The translations under genes were made by a program, and so were the position numbers. From contig NZ_QRLV01000004.1 in the NCBI RefSeq assembly GCF_003472385.1, positions 62,001 through 126,000 on the forward strand: a DNA stretch of 64,000 nt. Reading direction: 5' to 3'. Within the stretch, counting starts at the first letter, position 1. Every line of letters starts with the position of its first letter. Below are positions 36,413 through 45,264 of this stretch, in pieces. The notes under the pieces were generated by a model. That model saw nothing but the letters and a program-made list of their open reading frames with translations, did no database searches and was not told the origin of the DNA. This stretch comes from Sutterella sp. AM11-39. GTDB lineage: Bacteria; Pseudomonadota; Gammaproteobacteria; Burkholderiales; Burkholderiaceae_F.

Positions 36413-37447
36413 TTAGGCCTTGTCCAGATCCACGATCTCGTAGTTTTCGCTTCCCAGCCCGATTTCACGCATGGCCGAGAGCTGGCGCAAACCATGACGC
36501 GTTTCGATGCGTTCACGCAGCGGCGCGCTCGCCTCTCCCAGATCGTAGACGGCATCCACGGAGGCCTGTTCCACCGCGAGCAGATCCAGCGAAGCAAATA
36601 TCCCAATGTCAGGCACTCGAGGCGGTTCGGCTGACGTTCCTGCGCAGTCACAATCCACGCTCATGCGGCGCAGAACATTGACGTAACAGACGTGTCCCTT
36701 GAAGTGGTCGGTGATGCCTTTGGTGGCATCAACCATGTTTTCCATGAATTCACGGCCGGTAATGCCCCACTGCTGACCGGTAGCTCCGGCGTGCAACTGT
36801 TTCTTACCGGTGTGTGCATCGGCGCAACCGATGGAAATGTTCTTGTTCGAGCCACCGAAGCCACCCATCGTGTGTCCCTTGAAGTGCGTAAGCGTCAGGA
36901 GACTGTCATACTTCAGCAAACCCTTGCCCACACTGATTTCCTTGATGTGCTTGGCGCCTTTGACCGGAATCATCGCGGTGCCGTCGGCATCCATGATGTC
37001 CACGGGCGCAAACGTCCAGCCGTTGACCTTGAGCGTGTCAAGGTGCTTGGCCGTCGTATCGCGATCCCCCGGATAATAAGTGTTGGTCTCGACGATCGTG
37101 GCGTTCTTGATTTCGTTTGCAAGAAGCTCTTTAACCCACTCGCGCGGCAGAATGTTGGGGCCTCCCTTTTCGCCTGTGTGCAGCTTCACAGCCACCTTGC
37201 CGGTGAGAACGGTAGAAACCTTGGCAACGATCTTGCGCAAGCCGTCAGCTGACAAATCACGAGTGAAATAGACCACCGACTTCGGCCCCGTGCGCTTGGC
37301 AAGCGGAACGTTCACAACGCTGCCATCGTCAACCTTGGCAACCGCACGTACCGCCTTGCCGGTCTTTTCCGGTGCGGCCGAAGCAATCGGCAATCCGGCT
37401 GCGACTCCTGCGGCCATCGCGCCGCCGATCAATACTCTGCGCTTCAT
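36413..37447 (-). CDS. DUF362 protein with twin-arginine-like export signal
   Basis: 344-residue DUF362 family protein. The N-terminus KRRVLIGGAMAAGVAAG looks like a Tat-type or Sec signal. The DUF362 core is seen in SVVYFTRDLSADGLRKIVAK, NILPREWVKELL, LLTLTHFKGHTMGGFGGSNKNISIGCA and GKGITDHFKGHVCYVN. Cysteines (CVNVL.. region, DCDCAGT) could hold an iron-sulfur cluster as proposed for the family. Reaction unknown. Confidence 0.8.
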   Translation of the reverse strand: MKRRVLIGGAMAAGVAAGLPIASAAPEKTGKAVRAVAKVDDGSVVNVPLAKRTGPKSVVYFTRDLSADGLRKIVAKVSTVLTGKVAVKLHTGEKGGPNILPREWVKELLANEIKNATIVETNTYYPGDRDTTAKHLDTLKVNGWTFAPVDIMDADGTAMIPVKGAKHIKEISVGKGLLKYDSLLTLTHFKGHTMGGFGGSNKNISIGCADAHTGKKQLHAGATGQQWGITGREFMENMVDATKGITDHFKGHVCYVNVLRRMSVDCDCAGTSAEPPRVPDIGIFASLDLLAVEQASVDAVYDLGEASAPLRERIETRHGLRQLSAMREIGLGSENYEIVDLDKA

Positions 37448-37730
37448 TTTTTTCCTCCAGTCGACAAAATGCCGCTGAAGTTATTTTCGGCTGTTTCGCA
37501 TCAATCGGAATGCAGAAAAATCTCAATAGCTTGCGCATTTAGATCAAGCATCAATGCAAGGTTTGCAAAGCCAATCGCAAGCTTGCCGACATTAATTGCC
37601 CGATCAATTTCAACTTTTTTGACTTCGATCGGATACGGTAACGAAAAAGTCGTAGTCCGATACCCGGTGTTTGTTGTTAGTCTTTGCGCGCTTGTTGTGA
37701 ATGCAAAAAAACACAAGGGAGTCACGACAC

Positions 37731-38507
37731 ATGAAAAAGACCATCGCGGCCGTTGTCTGCGCCGCTGCCGCCGCCCTCTCGGTTCAGGCTCACGCCGAAG
37801 ATGCCAAGGTGCTTCGCATGGCCTGCGAGAGCACTTACGCGCCGTTTGTCTTCTTTGACAGCGAAACGGGCAAACTCAAAGGCTTTGAAATCGACCTGCT
37901 CGAGTACGTGGCAAAAGAAATGGGCCGCAAGCTTGAAGTGACCAACATGGGCTTTGACGCCATCATTCCGTCGATGCTCACGGGCATCACCGATGTCGGC
38001 GCCTCTGCTTTCACGATCACTCCGGAACGGGCCAAGCGCGTTTTGTTCTCCAAGCCCTACTACATCTCCGGCCTGTCGATTCTCGTGCGCGCCGAAGACA
38101 AGGATAAGATCAAGAGCGTCAAGGACATTGAAAACTGCACGATCTGTGCTCAGATCGGCACGTCGGGGTCCATGCGAGCCGCCAAAGTCCCGGGCGCGAA
38201 GGTTCGCAACTTCAACACGATCAACGACGCTTATCTCGAGCTCGGCAACAAGGGCTGCAAAGCCGTTATCACCGATCGCCCCGTGACGGCTTACTTCCTT
38301 GCCGCTCGCCCTGAGACCGCCAAGACTTACTATCACCTGCCGACGGTTCTCAACAGCGAATCCTTCGGTTTCCCCGTGAGCAAGAATAAGCCTGAGTTGA
38401 TGAAGGCCATTGACGCGGCCATCGACAAGGCGCGTACCAGCGGCGAATTCACCAAGATGTACGTAAAGTGGTTCGGCGAAGAACCGCCCAAGGAACTGCT
38501 GAAATAA
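37731..38507 (+). CDS. Periplasmic amino-acid-type ABC binding protein (orphan)
   Basis: 258 residues with a Sec signal (MKKTIAAVVCAAAAALSVQAHA) and a type 2 periplasmic binding fold: RMACESTYAPFVFFDSETGKLKGFEIDLL, DAIIPSMLTGITDVGASAFTITPERAKRVLFSKPYY and the C-terminal TKMYVKWFGEEPP. This family binds polar amino acids or related ligands for uptake. No permease or ATPase gene lies beside it, so it may serve a distant transporter. AAGGGAG is 11 bp upstream of the ATG. Confidence 0.88.
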   Translation: MKKTIAAVVCAAAAALSVQAHAEDAKVLRMACESTYAPFVFFDSETGKLKGFEIDLLEYVAKEMGRKLEVTNMGFDAIIPSMLTGITDVGASAFTITPERAKRVLFSKPYYISGLSILVRAEDKDKIKSVKDIENCTICAQIGTSGSMRAAKVPGAKVRNFNTINDAYLELGNKGCKAVITDRPVTAYFLAARPETAKTYYHLPTVLNSESFGFPVSKNKPELMKAIDAAIDKARTSGEFTKMYVKWFGEEPPKELLK

Positions 38508-38625
38508 ATCGGTAACAATCTTCAGACTGTCGAATTTCCGTTCCCGCGGCCGACACCGACCCGTTCGAACAAAAGCCGGCATTCCGCTCGGACTGCCGGC
38601 ATTTTGATATGTGGAATCCGTTTGA

Positions 38626-39621
38626 TCACTCCACAGCGCTGCGCACACCCGCGCGAGCGCAGTACGGTGCGTCCTCGCCTCTCGCAGGTTCCGTCATGAA
38701 CTGCGTGTTCCATGCTCGGAAGTGCTCGCAGAGCATGTCAATGAAGGTTTGCGCGGCTCGGCTCAGATAACGATCCTTCATCCAGGCAACGACGACACGG
38801 TTCATCGGCATCACGTGCTGAATCGACAGAAACTGAACGGTCGTCTCCGGCATACGACGCGCGATCACATCGGGCACGACACCGAAACCGAGTCCCTGCC
38901 GTACAAGTTCCATCACGGTAGTGATCGATTCGGTCTCAAGCAGAATGTCCGGTTCAAGCCCGTGTTTGTGACAGACGTCCAGAAAAAGGTCGTGAAACTT
39001 GATGCCGCGATCAAGCAAAATGAAACGCTCGTCAGCTGCAGCTTCAAAATCAAAGACCGGGCGATCGCAAAAGGTGTGACCTGTCGAAAGCCGGCTGGCG
39101 TCGACCTGCGGCGGCACGGCAACGACGACCTGTTCATCAGCAACGGTGCGGTAGAGCATTTTCTCGGAAAGACATGACTCAAGCGTCACCGAAAAGTCAA
39201 AGTCTCCGCGCTCGAGCCGATCCGAACAGGCACCCGGAGGCACCTCGCACAGATGTACGCGAACGGCGGGATACCGAGACACAAACTCTCTGAGCGTTTC
39301 GGGCAGCATTGTCACCGATCGACAGGCATTTGCACCGATCGTAATGCTACCGCCCTCAAGACGATTCAAATCCTCAAAATAACGCCTTCTGTTTTCCCGC
39401 AGGGCCTCGATTTGAGCTTCAACTTCAATCCACTTGACGCCTTCTGACGTGAGTTTCAATGGTTTTGCAGCCCGATCAACCAGTTTGACTCCGCACTGTT
39501 TTTCCAATCGAGCGATCAAAATCGAAAGTCCCGGCTGCGTCATGCCCAGTCGCTGAGCCGCTGCCGAAAACGCTCCCTCCTCGCTTAAGACCCGCACGCA
39601 TTCATAATCAGACAATCTCAT
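38626..39621 (-). CDS. LysR-family transcriptional regulator
   Basis: 331 residues. The N-terminal helix-turn-helix (YECVRVLSEEGAFSAAAQRLGMTQPGLSILIARLEKQCGVKL) is typical, followed by a LysR substrate-binding domain starting about residue 90 (ITIGANACRSVTML). It is divergent from dba-dsbI with a 115-bp AT-rich shared region, so it probably regulates them or itself; the ligand is unknown. Confidence 0.92.
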   Translation of the reverse strand: MRLSDYECVRVLSEEGAFSAAAQRLGMTQPGLSILIARLEKQCGVKLVDRAAKPLKLTSEGVKWIEVEAQIEALRENRRRYFEDLNRLEGGSITIGANACRSVTMLPETLREFVSRYPAVRVHLCEVPPGACSDRLERGDFDFSVTLESCLSEKMLYRTVADEQVVVAVPPQVDASRLSTGHTFCDRPVFDFEAAADERFILLDRGIKFHDLFLDVCHKHGLEPDILLETESITTVMELVRQGLGFGVVPDVIARRMPETTVQFLSIQHVMPMNRVVVAWMKDRYLSRAAQTFIDMLCEHFRAWNTQFMTEPARGEDAPYCARAGVRSAVE

Positions 39622-39736
39622 AAAAAATCATTATGGAAAATAAATAATTCTTATTTGCTAATTATATATAACCTCTGTACCATCCGCCGCCAGAAAATTA
39701 AAAAAACTTTTCAATCAACGAGATCGGAGTGTTCTT

Positions 39737-39904
39737 ATGGAATTTTTGATGTTGACAGCCCTGTCGGCCTGTGTCGGCTTGGCCTGGCTTAAACCCGAGA
39801 AAGAAAACCTGGCTTTTTCCTGTTTTCTTCTCGGCCTTGGCATTTGCGTCGTGATGTTTCTCATTGCCTCTACGGGCTTTTTTGTGCCTCAGGGTGCGAT
39901 CTAA
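39737..39904 (+). CDS. dba: Dba-like small membrane protein
   Basis: 55 residues, two hydrophobic segments (FLMLTALSACVGLAW; FSCFLLGLGICVVMFLIAS). It starts 13 bp upstream of the DsbI-like gene and its TAAGGAGAG stop overlaps the next ribosome binding site, so the two are coupled. In Campylobacter jejuni a small Dba protein precedes DsbI in the same way; by size and position this is the likely counterpart. Sequence similarity itself was not checked. Confidence 0.55.
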   Translation: MEFLMLTALSACVGLAWLKPEKENLAFSCFLLGLGICVVMFLIASTGFFVPQGAI

Positions 39905-39916
39905 GGAGAGAGTGCG

Positions 39917-41485
39917 ATGCTGAAGAAATTTTTCGAAAGCGAAAAGAACTTCAATCTGCTCATTGCCACTGAAGTTCTGCTGATTCTGGCCATTCCCGTG
40001 GGCATCGCCAACGTGGTGCTCGGCTATATCATCGGCGAAAGTCCCTGCACCCTGTGCTGGTTTGAACGTACCGGCATGATTCTGATCGGCGTACTCGGCG
40101 TCATGGTCCTTCGCTACGGCCTGAGAATGCGTTATCTCGCCGCCATGGCCTTTAGTTCGTTCTTCGGGCTTTACATGACCCTGCGCCACACAAGCATGCT
40201 GCTGCATCAGGATCAAGGACAGGGCTTCGGCGACGCCATGTTCGGTGCCCACACATACTCCTGGGGCGTCTTTGTGTATTGGGTGTCCGTGCTCGCGCTT
40301 GTCGTCATCCTGTTGTTCGTTCGTCCGAACAATCCCGTGAGTCAGGATCTCGCGGGCACCCGCAAGGTGATCAAGCCACTTTCCAAGTACTCGAAGTTTG
40401 TAGTAGTCATGAGCTTTGCCGTGTGCTGCTCGAACGCCTTCCAGGCCTTCCTTGAAAACGGCGTTCCTCCGTTTGCCGGCAAAGGCAGCCCGATTCGCTT
40501 TACGCTCGACATCACCAAGGCAAGCGAAGACTGGACGATGAGCTTGTGGAAACGTGCAGTTTCCTCGTGGTCTCTTCGCGGTCCGCGTGACATTGATACG
40601 CCCTACGTTGTCGGCGTCAATGAAAAGCGCACGTTCAACACGGATCCAAAAGCGGCTCCCCTGCCCACTTCCGGCAATCTGAAGCTGATCGGCAAGACGG
40701 AACTGCCGTTTGCTCCCGAAGGTGTCTTCGGTCTAGGTACCGTCACGGGTGTGAGCTTCAACGAAAAACTCAATAAGTTTGCCTTCGTGACGAACAATGC
40801 CGGCATCTACTACACCGACAGCGCCATCAAGAACGTAACTGATCACGCCATTCTCGATCGACCTAACGGCAACGACATCCGCGTGACGGTCGACGCCGAC
40901 TTCTGGGGTAACAATCTCGTGGCCATGGCGCAGAACAAGACGTTATGGGGGACAAAGCTCGTTGACCCCGAAAAGGTTGATCCCTGGTGGCAGTGGCGCG
41001 TTTTCCGCGAAGCATCTCCGGCTTTTGCCGACGTCTGGAAGACGGCGCGTCCACGCTTTAATACCTCGCGCGCCCGTCTGAGCTACACCACCAACGTCAC
41101 ATTCGACGCACTCAATCAGGCTCACATCCTGACCGTACCGGACAACAAGCAGAAGCACTCGATTCTGGCGACGTTTGACATGAGCGACCGCAAGGTTCTG
41201 TCCGAGCGCAACCTTAAGGCGCACGCATCGTTCGGCAAGATCGGCAAGCCGCTCGACTACTACGCCGTGGGTCTTGAAGCCGTGGGTAACAAGCTTCTGG
41301 CTGTCTCCGCGCAGTACAACACGTTGCTGGTGATTGATCCCGAGCGCGCCGTGATTGAAAAGACGTTCGCTCTGCCCGAAATGGTCAAGCCGCACTCGCT
41401 TACCGTCGCCAACGGTGAACTCTTCATCCTCGGCCTTGAAGGCAACAAGAACGTGATCTACCGCGTCGAAATGCCGTCTCTCTAA
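39917..41485 (+). CDS. dsbI: DsbI-like disulfide-generating membrane protein
   Basis: 522 residues. The N-terminal part (about 1-185) is DsbB-like with about five membrane helices and the catalytic CTLC (residues 44-47) in the first periplasmic loop. The second periplasmic loop (HTSMLLHQDQGQGFGDAMFG) lacks the second Cys pair seen in E. coli DsbB; another Cys pair (VCCSN) occurs near residue 170. The rest is a large periplasmic beta-rich domain (about 230-520), as in Campylobacter DsbI. It likely passes electrons from a DsbA-type partner to quinone. Preceded by dba, with no astA beside it. Confidence 0.82.
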   Translation: MLKKFFESEKNFNLLIATEVLLILAIPVGIANVVLGYIIGESPCTLCWFERTGMILIGVLGVMVLRYGLRMRYLAAMAFSSFFGLYMTLRHTSMLLHQDQGQGFGDAMFGAHTYSWGVFVYWVSVLALVVILLFVRPNNPVSQDLAGTRKVIKPLSKYSKFVVVMSFAVCCSNAFQAFLENGVPPFAGKGSPIRFTLDITKASEDWTMSLWKRAVSSWSLRGPRDIDTPYVVGVNEKRTFNTDPKAAPLPTSGNLKLIGKTELPFAPEGVFGLGTVTGVSFNEKLNKFAFVTNNAGIYYTDSAIKNVTDHAILDRPNGNDIRVTVDADFWGNNLVAMAQNKTLWGTKLVDPEKVDPWWQWRVFREASPAFADVWKTARPRFNTSRARLSYTTNVTFDALNQAHILTVPDNKQKHSILATFDMSDRKVLSERNLKAHASFGKIGKPLDYYAVGLEAVGNKLLAVSAQYNTLLVIDPERAVIEKTFALPEMVKPHSLTVANGELFILGLEGNKNVIYRVEMPSL

Positions 41486-41535
41486 GACCAAAGCAAACCA
41501 ACCGCAAACCGGCACCGTCGATTTGCGTGACTGCA

Positions 41536-41580
41536 GCCTTCCTCGAAAAACCCGATTCAGGGTGCATCGGGGAAGGCTTT
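41536..41580. terminator. Bidirectional terminator between dsbI and aldo/keto reductase
   Basis: GCCTTCC (41536-41542) pairs with GGAAGGC (41571-41577), and T-rich runs lie on both sides, so it can serve either convergent gene. Confidence 0.65.
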
Positions 41581-41603
41581 ATTCGTTAGTCTGTTTGTGT
41601 TTT

Positions 41604-42467
41604 CTACTGACGCTCCGGGTTGAACTTTGCGTCGTACTCCAACAGGAACTTCGCCAGCGCTGGATCGTTGAAATCGGCAAACATGGGCTTTCCTCCGTCA
41701 AGCGCCCGAATGGCGTCAAGATCTTCGGCGGAAAGTTCAAAGTCATCAATCGAGAAGTTCTCTACGAGACGTTCGCGGTGCACCGACTTCGGAATCGCGA
41801 TGACGTCCTCGGCCATCAAAAAGCGCAGTGCCGTCTGAGCTGCCGTCTTGCCGTACCTTGCACCGATTGCCGTTAACGTAGGATGCGTAAAGATGCCGTT
41901 TCTGCCTTCGGCAAGCGGCGCCCAGGCCATCAGACGCGTGCCGTAAGGAGCCATCAGCTCGCGCATGCGCTTTTGCTGAGAAAACACGTGGGTTTCGAGC
42001 TGCAAAACGGCGGGTTTGACTTCCATATTTTCGACGAGGTCCACAAAGCGTGCGTCGACAAAATTGCTCAGTCCGATCGCCCTGACTTTGCCAGCCTCCA
42101 ACGCTTTTTGCATCGCCCGATATGTACCGTAGTAGTCGCCGAAAGCCTGGTGGATCAGCAAAAGATCGATGTACTCGGTCTCAAGCTTTCTGAGCGACTC
42201 GTCGATGCTTTTTGCCGCACGCTCGTCGCCGGCGTTGGAAATCCACACTTTCGTGACAAGAAACAGATCTTCGCGCGCAATGCCGCTCGTGCGCCAGGCG
42301 CGACCGACGGCAGCTTCGTTGTAGTAAGCCTGCGCTGTATCAATCATGCGGTAGCCGACATCAAGCGCGCTTCGAACGGCCGCCTCACAATCCTGCGGAG
42401 CAATCTGAAAAACCCCGAAACCTTGCAGCGGCATTTCAACGCCGTTATTGAGCGTAATCGTTTTCAT
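41604..42467 (-). CDS. Aldo/keto reductase (2,5-diketo-gluconate reductase type), copy 1
   Basis: 287-residue NADPH-dependent reductase. The catalytic tetrad is seen in DTAQAYYNE (Asp, Tyr), VTKVW (Lys) and LLLIHQ (His). The N-terminus NNGVEMPLQGFGVFQI and the cofactor loop IAIPKSVHRERLVEN are typical. Substrate unknown. It lies 15 bp from its paralog at 42483, so both belong to one operon, controlled perhaps by the divergent AraC regulator. Confidence 0.9.
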   Translation of the reverse strand: MKTITLNNGVEMPLQGFGVFQIAPQDCEAAVRSALDVGYRMIDTAQAYYNEAAVGRAWRTSGIAREDLFLVTKVWISNAGDERAAKSIDESLRKLETEYIDLLLIHQAFGDYYGTYRAMQKALEAGKVRAIGLSNFVDARFVDLVENMEVKPAVLQLETHVFSQQKRMRELMAPYGTRLMAWAPLAEGRNGIFTHPTLTAIGARYGKTAAQTALRFLMAEDVIAIPKSVHRERLVENFSIDDFELSAEDLDAIRALDGGKPMFADFNDPALAKFLLEYDAKFNPERQ

Positions 42468-42482
42468 GTTGCTGCCTCCTTT

Positions 42483-43331
42483 TTAATCGTGAATCTTGTA
42501 GGTGCCGATCGCACGCACGGTTGCGAGATCCATGTCGTCGTAAATGGGGCTTTTCTTTTCGTCCAAAGCAGAGATGGCCGCCATTTCGGCATCAGACAAA
42601 CGGAAATCAAAAATGTTGAAGTTCTCGCGGATGCGATCAGCGCGAATGCTCTTCGGGATCACAACGACACCTCGTTGATTGAGCCAGCGCAAAATGACAG
42701 CCGCGACGCTCTTGCAGTGAGAAGCAGCAATCTCAGTGAGCACCGAATTGGTGAAAATCCCTTTCTGGCCTTCGGCAAAAGGAGCCCAGGCTTCGTGCAC
42801 AATGCCTTCGGCCTTCAGAAAAGCGTTGGCGTCCTTTTGCTGTTGGAAAGGATGCGTTTCGATCTGATTGACCGCGGGCTTGATTTCGTTGTGCAGGAAC
42901 AGATCCTGCAGTCGTTCGTTGGAAAAGCTCGTCACGCCGATCGCACGAATGCGGCCTTCCTTGTGCAAGCGCTCAAGAGCACGCCAGGCGGCGTAGTAAT
43001 TGCCGTAAGGCTTGTGCAGGAGATAGAGGTCAATGTAGTCAAGACCGAGTTCGGATAAGGAGCGATCAAAAGCGCGCAGCGCGTCGTCATATTCGTAGTC
43101 CTGCACCCACAGCTTGCTTGTGACGAAAACGGATTCGCGCGGCAGTCCGCTTTCGCGAATCGCCTCACCCACTTCGCGCTCGTTGAAGTAACTGGCCGCC
43201 GTATCAATCATGCGATAGCCGACTTCCAGTGCTTCAAGAACAGCCGCCTTCGTTTCATTTTTGTCGATCTGATAGACTCCGAAACCAACGGGCGGCATCA
43301 TGACGCCGTTATTCAGACGAACTTCTCTCAT
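42483..43331 (-). CDS. Aldo/keto reductase (2,5-diketo-gluconate reductase type), copy 2
   Basis: 282-residue AKR. Conserved residues appear in DTAASYFNE, VTSKLW and LYLLHKPYGNYY. The cofactor loop reads VVIPKSIRADRIREN. About 145 bp separate its start from the AraC gene on the opposite strand. It probably reduces a carbonyl substrate together with copy 1. Confidence 0.9.
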   Translation of the reverse strand: MREVRLNNGVMMPPVGFGVYQIDKNETKAAVLEALEVGYRMIDTAASYFNEREVGEAIRESGLPRESVFVTSKLWVQDYEYDDALRAFDRSLSELGLDYIDLYLLHKPYGNYYAAWRALERLHKEGRIRAIGVTSFSNERLQDLFLHNEIKPAVNQIETHPFQQQKDANAFLKAEGIVHEAWAPFAEGQKGIFTNSVLTEIAASHCKSVAAVILRWLNQRGVVVIPKSIRADRIRENFNIFDFRLSDAEMAAISALDEKKSPIYDDMDLATVRAIGTYKIHD

Positions 43332-43472
43332 ACTTAAATTTCCTTTGTTTTTCAGATTTCTATGCGATTAACACCGCACTTCTTCGTCAGAAATCCTAGG
43401 AATTTTCGTCTTTAGGCGAAAGAGCCAAATAAGGGAGAAAATGTCACTTTTCGTGGTTTTCGGAGATCACCC

Positions 43473-44324
43473 TTGTCGAATGCAAACACCATCGAAACGC
43501 CAACAAACCGGAACAACGCCGCGTTGCGTTTTTACAGCGATCTGTCGGAATTGCTGCACGACATCGGTTCATCTCGCATCATGCATATCGTGCTCACGCA
43601 AGGAAACTTAAGTTTTCTACATCAGGCCACGCGCTACAACGCGGCTCCGGGCGACTACATCATTCTGCCCAATGCAGCGCTTGCTCAGGACTTTGCAGCC
43701 TCAAGCGACTTCAAGGCGCTGCTCTTTTCACTGTCTCCTTCCATCGGCAACCGACTGGCGCTGCGCTCCAACTACGGCATCATCGGTCACTTGTCGCTGC
43801 TGCAAAATCCGGTGATGCGTCTGGCCGAAGCAGATTTCATGCGCTGCCGAACCGACATCGAAAGACTGCACGAGCGGTGGCTTGCAACCGGACACTACTT
43901 TCACGAGGAAATGGTCGGACATCTGCTTGCTGCACACATTCTTGATCTCTACGACATCCACGCACGCAATTGCCTGCCGGAAGACTTCCCGACGCGCGCC
44001 GCAGAACTCTTGCGCCGCTTCACCGAAGAATTGGCCAGCGGCAGTTATCGCCGTTACCGAAATCTGGATTGGTACGCCGAAAAGCTATGCGTCACGCCGC
44101 ACTACCTCTCGGAAATCTGTCGGCGAGCAAGCGGACGCAGCGCGGGCTACTTCATCGACCTCTTTACGCTACAGGAGATTGCGAAACTGCTCGCCGACAA
44201 ACGACTCTCTGTTGCCCAGATTGCCGAAGAGCTTTCGTTTTCTTCGGCGTCTTACTTTACGAGATACGTCAAGAAACACTTCGGCATGTCGCCCAAGGCC
44301 TTTCGCAATGCCGGATCCAACTAA
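43473..44324 (+). CDS. AraC-family transcriptional regulator
   Basis: 283 residues. The C-terminal AraC DNA-binding domain has two helix-turn-helices (VTPHYLSEICRRASGRSAGYFID, then LSVAQIAEELSFSSASYFTRYVKKHFGMSPKAFR). The N-terminal part is a cupin-like ligand domain. A TTG start at 43473 with GGAG five bases further upstream is preferred. It is divergent from the two aldo/keto reductases and is the best candidate for their control. Confidence 0.87.
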   Translation: MSNANTIETPTNRNNAALRFYSDLSELLHDIGSSRIMHIVLTQGNLSFLHQATRYNAAPGDYIILPNAALAQDFAASSDFKALLFSLSPSIGNRLALRSNYGIIGHLSLLQNPVMRLAEADFMRCRTDIERLHERWLATGHYFHEEMVGHLLAAHILDLYDIHARNCLPEDFPTRAAELLRRFTEELASGSYRRYRNLDWYAEKLCVTPHYLSEICRRASGRSAGYFIDLFTLQEIAKLLADKRLSVAQIAEELSFSSASYFTRYVKKHFGMSPKAFRNAGSN

Positions 44325-44768
44325 ATCGTTTCGCTTCAGCGGCAGCTGTCCTCACCTCCTGATAGGACAGGAATACGGCCGTTTAGCGAAAAAATAACCG
44401 CCTATTTGTAATCTTTTATATTTGATCGCGCACGCAGAAAAATTCTCCGCGCGTGACCTTTTTTGGTTGCCGAATTCGCTTACGACCACGTCGACTGCTG
44501 CTCGCTCATTCGGAATATGTTCCGCATTCTTTCCGTCTCCGCGATTTTTGCGGATTTGATTCCTCATTTCAAAATCATTTCCGCGTAGTTTTGCAAATCA
44601 TATATAGTCCTTAAAGAAGACAAAATTCTGTCTTTATCCAACTCAAACCGAAGGACAGGTCAGTCTTTCGAGGCAACATAAAAATTCCGTCAAAGGCAGA
44701 AATTAGCAAAAAGTGTGCACGAACGCGCCTTTTTGAATAGACCTCGCTTTCTATGCTTTCCACCATGA
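44325..44768. other. AT-rich intergenic region
   Basis: 444 bp with no gene that I can support. It precedes a decayed hydrolase end and may contain debris of its lost 5' part. Confidence 0.4.
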
Positions 44769-45155
44769 AACAACCTGTTTCCCAAAGGCGAAGCCCCGTC
44801 TCCAATCAAGAACGCCGGCTTTTTCGGGGACATGAAAGCCGAAGAAGTGCCGATGGATGCTTTCCTGAAGCTCACGCACTTTCCCATCGTGATCTTCTAC
44901 GGCGACTACATTCCGAAAACTCCGACCAGGCATCCACACAACGACTACTGGCGCGCGGCTTCTGAAATGGCCGATCGCTTTGCCGCAGCAGTTAACCGTC
45001 ACGGCGGCGATACGAAAGTGATTCGTCTTCCTGACGTCGGCATTTACGGTAACTCGCACTTTCCGTTTGCTGAAAGAAACAATCAGGAAGTTGCCCAAGC
45101 ATTGAAAAATTGGCTTTCCGAGAAGAAATTGGACGGGTGCCGCCAGACGATGTGA
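44769..45155 (+). pseudogene. Alpha/beta hydrolase C-terminal remnant
   Basis: An open frame begins right after a stop at 44766-44768 and reads NNLFPKGEAPSPIKNAG, then DMKAEEVPM, FPIVIFYGDYIP, HGGDTKVIRLPDVGIYGNSHF and ALKNWLSEKK. The HF near the end is the catalytic-His region of a hydrolase. The nucleophile elbow and N-terminal two thirds are missing, so this is a fragment, not a functional enzyme. Confidence 0.65.
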
Positions 45156-45191
45156 TTGATTGCCAAACTCTGCTTTGTTCTGCATCTCCTA

Positions 45192-45227
45192 TCAAAAACG
45201 CCCGGAACTCACGAGTCCCAGGCGTTT
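45192..45227 (-). terminator. Terminator after the aldehyde dehydrogenase
   Basis: AAACGCCTGG and CCGGGCGTTT pair on the minus strand with a GACTCGTGAGTT loop and TTTTT after it, about 40 bp past the stop. Confidence 0.75.
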
Positions 45228-45264
45228 GAGTCAGCACAGACTAGCTGAGGTTAGGAGATGGAAA

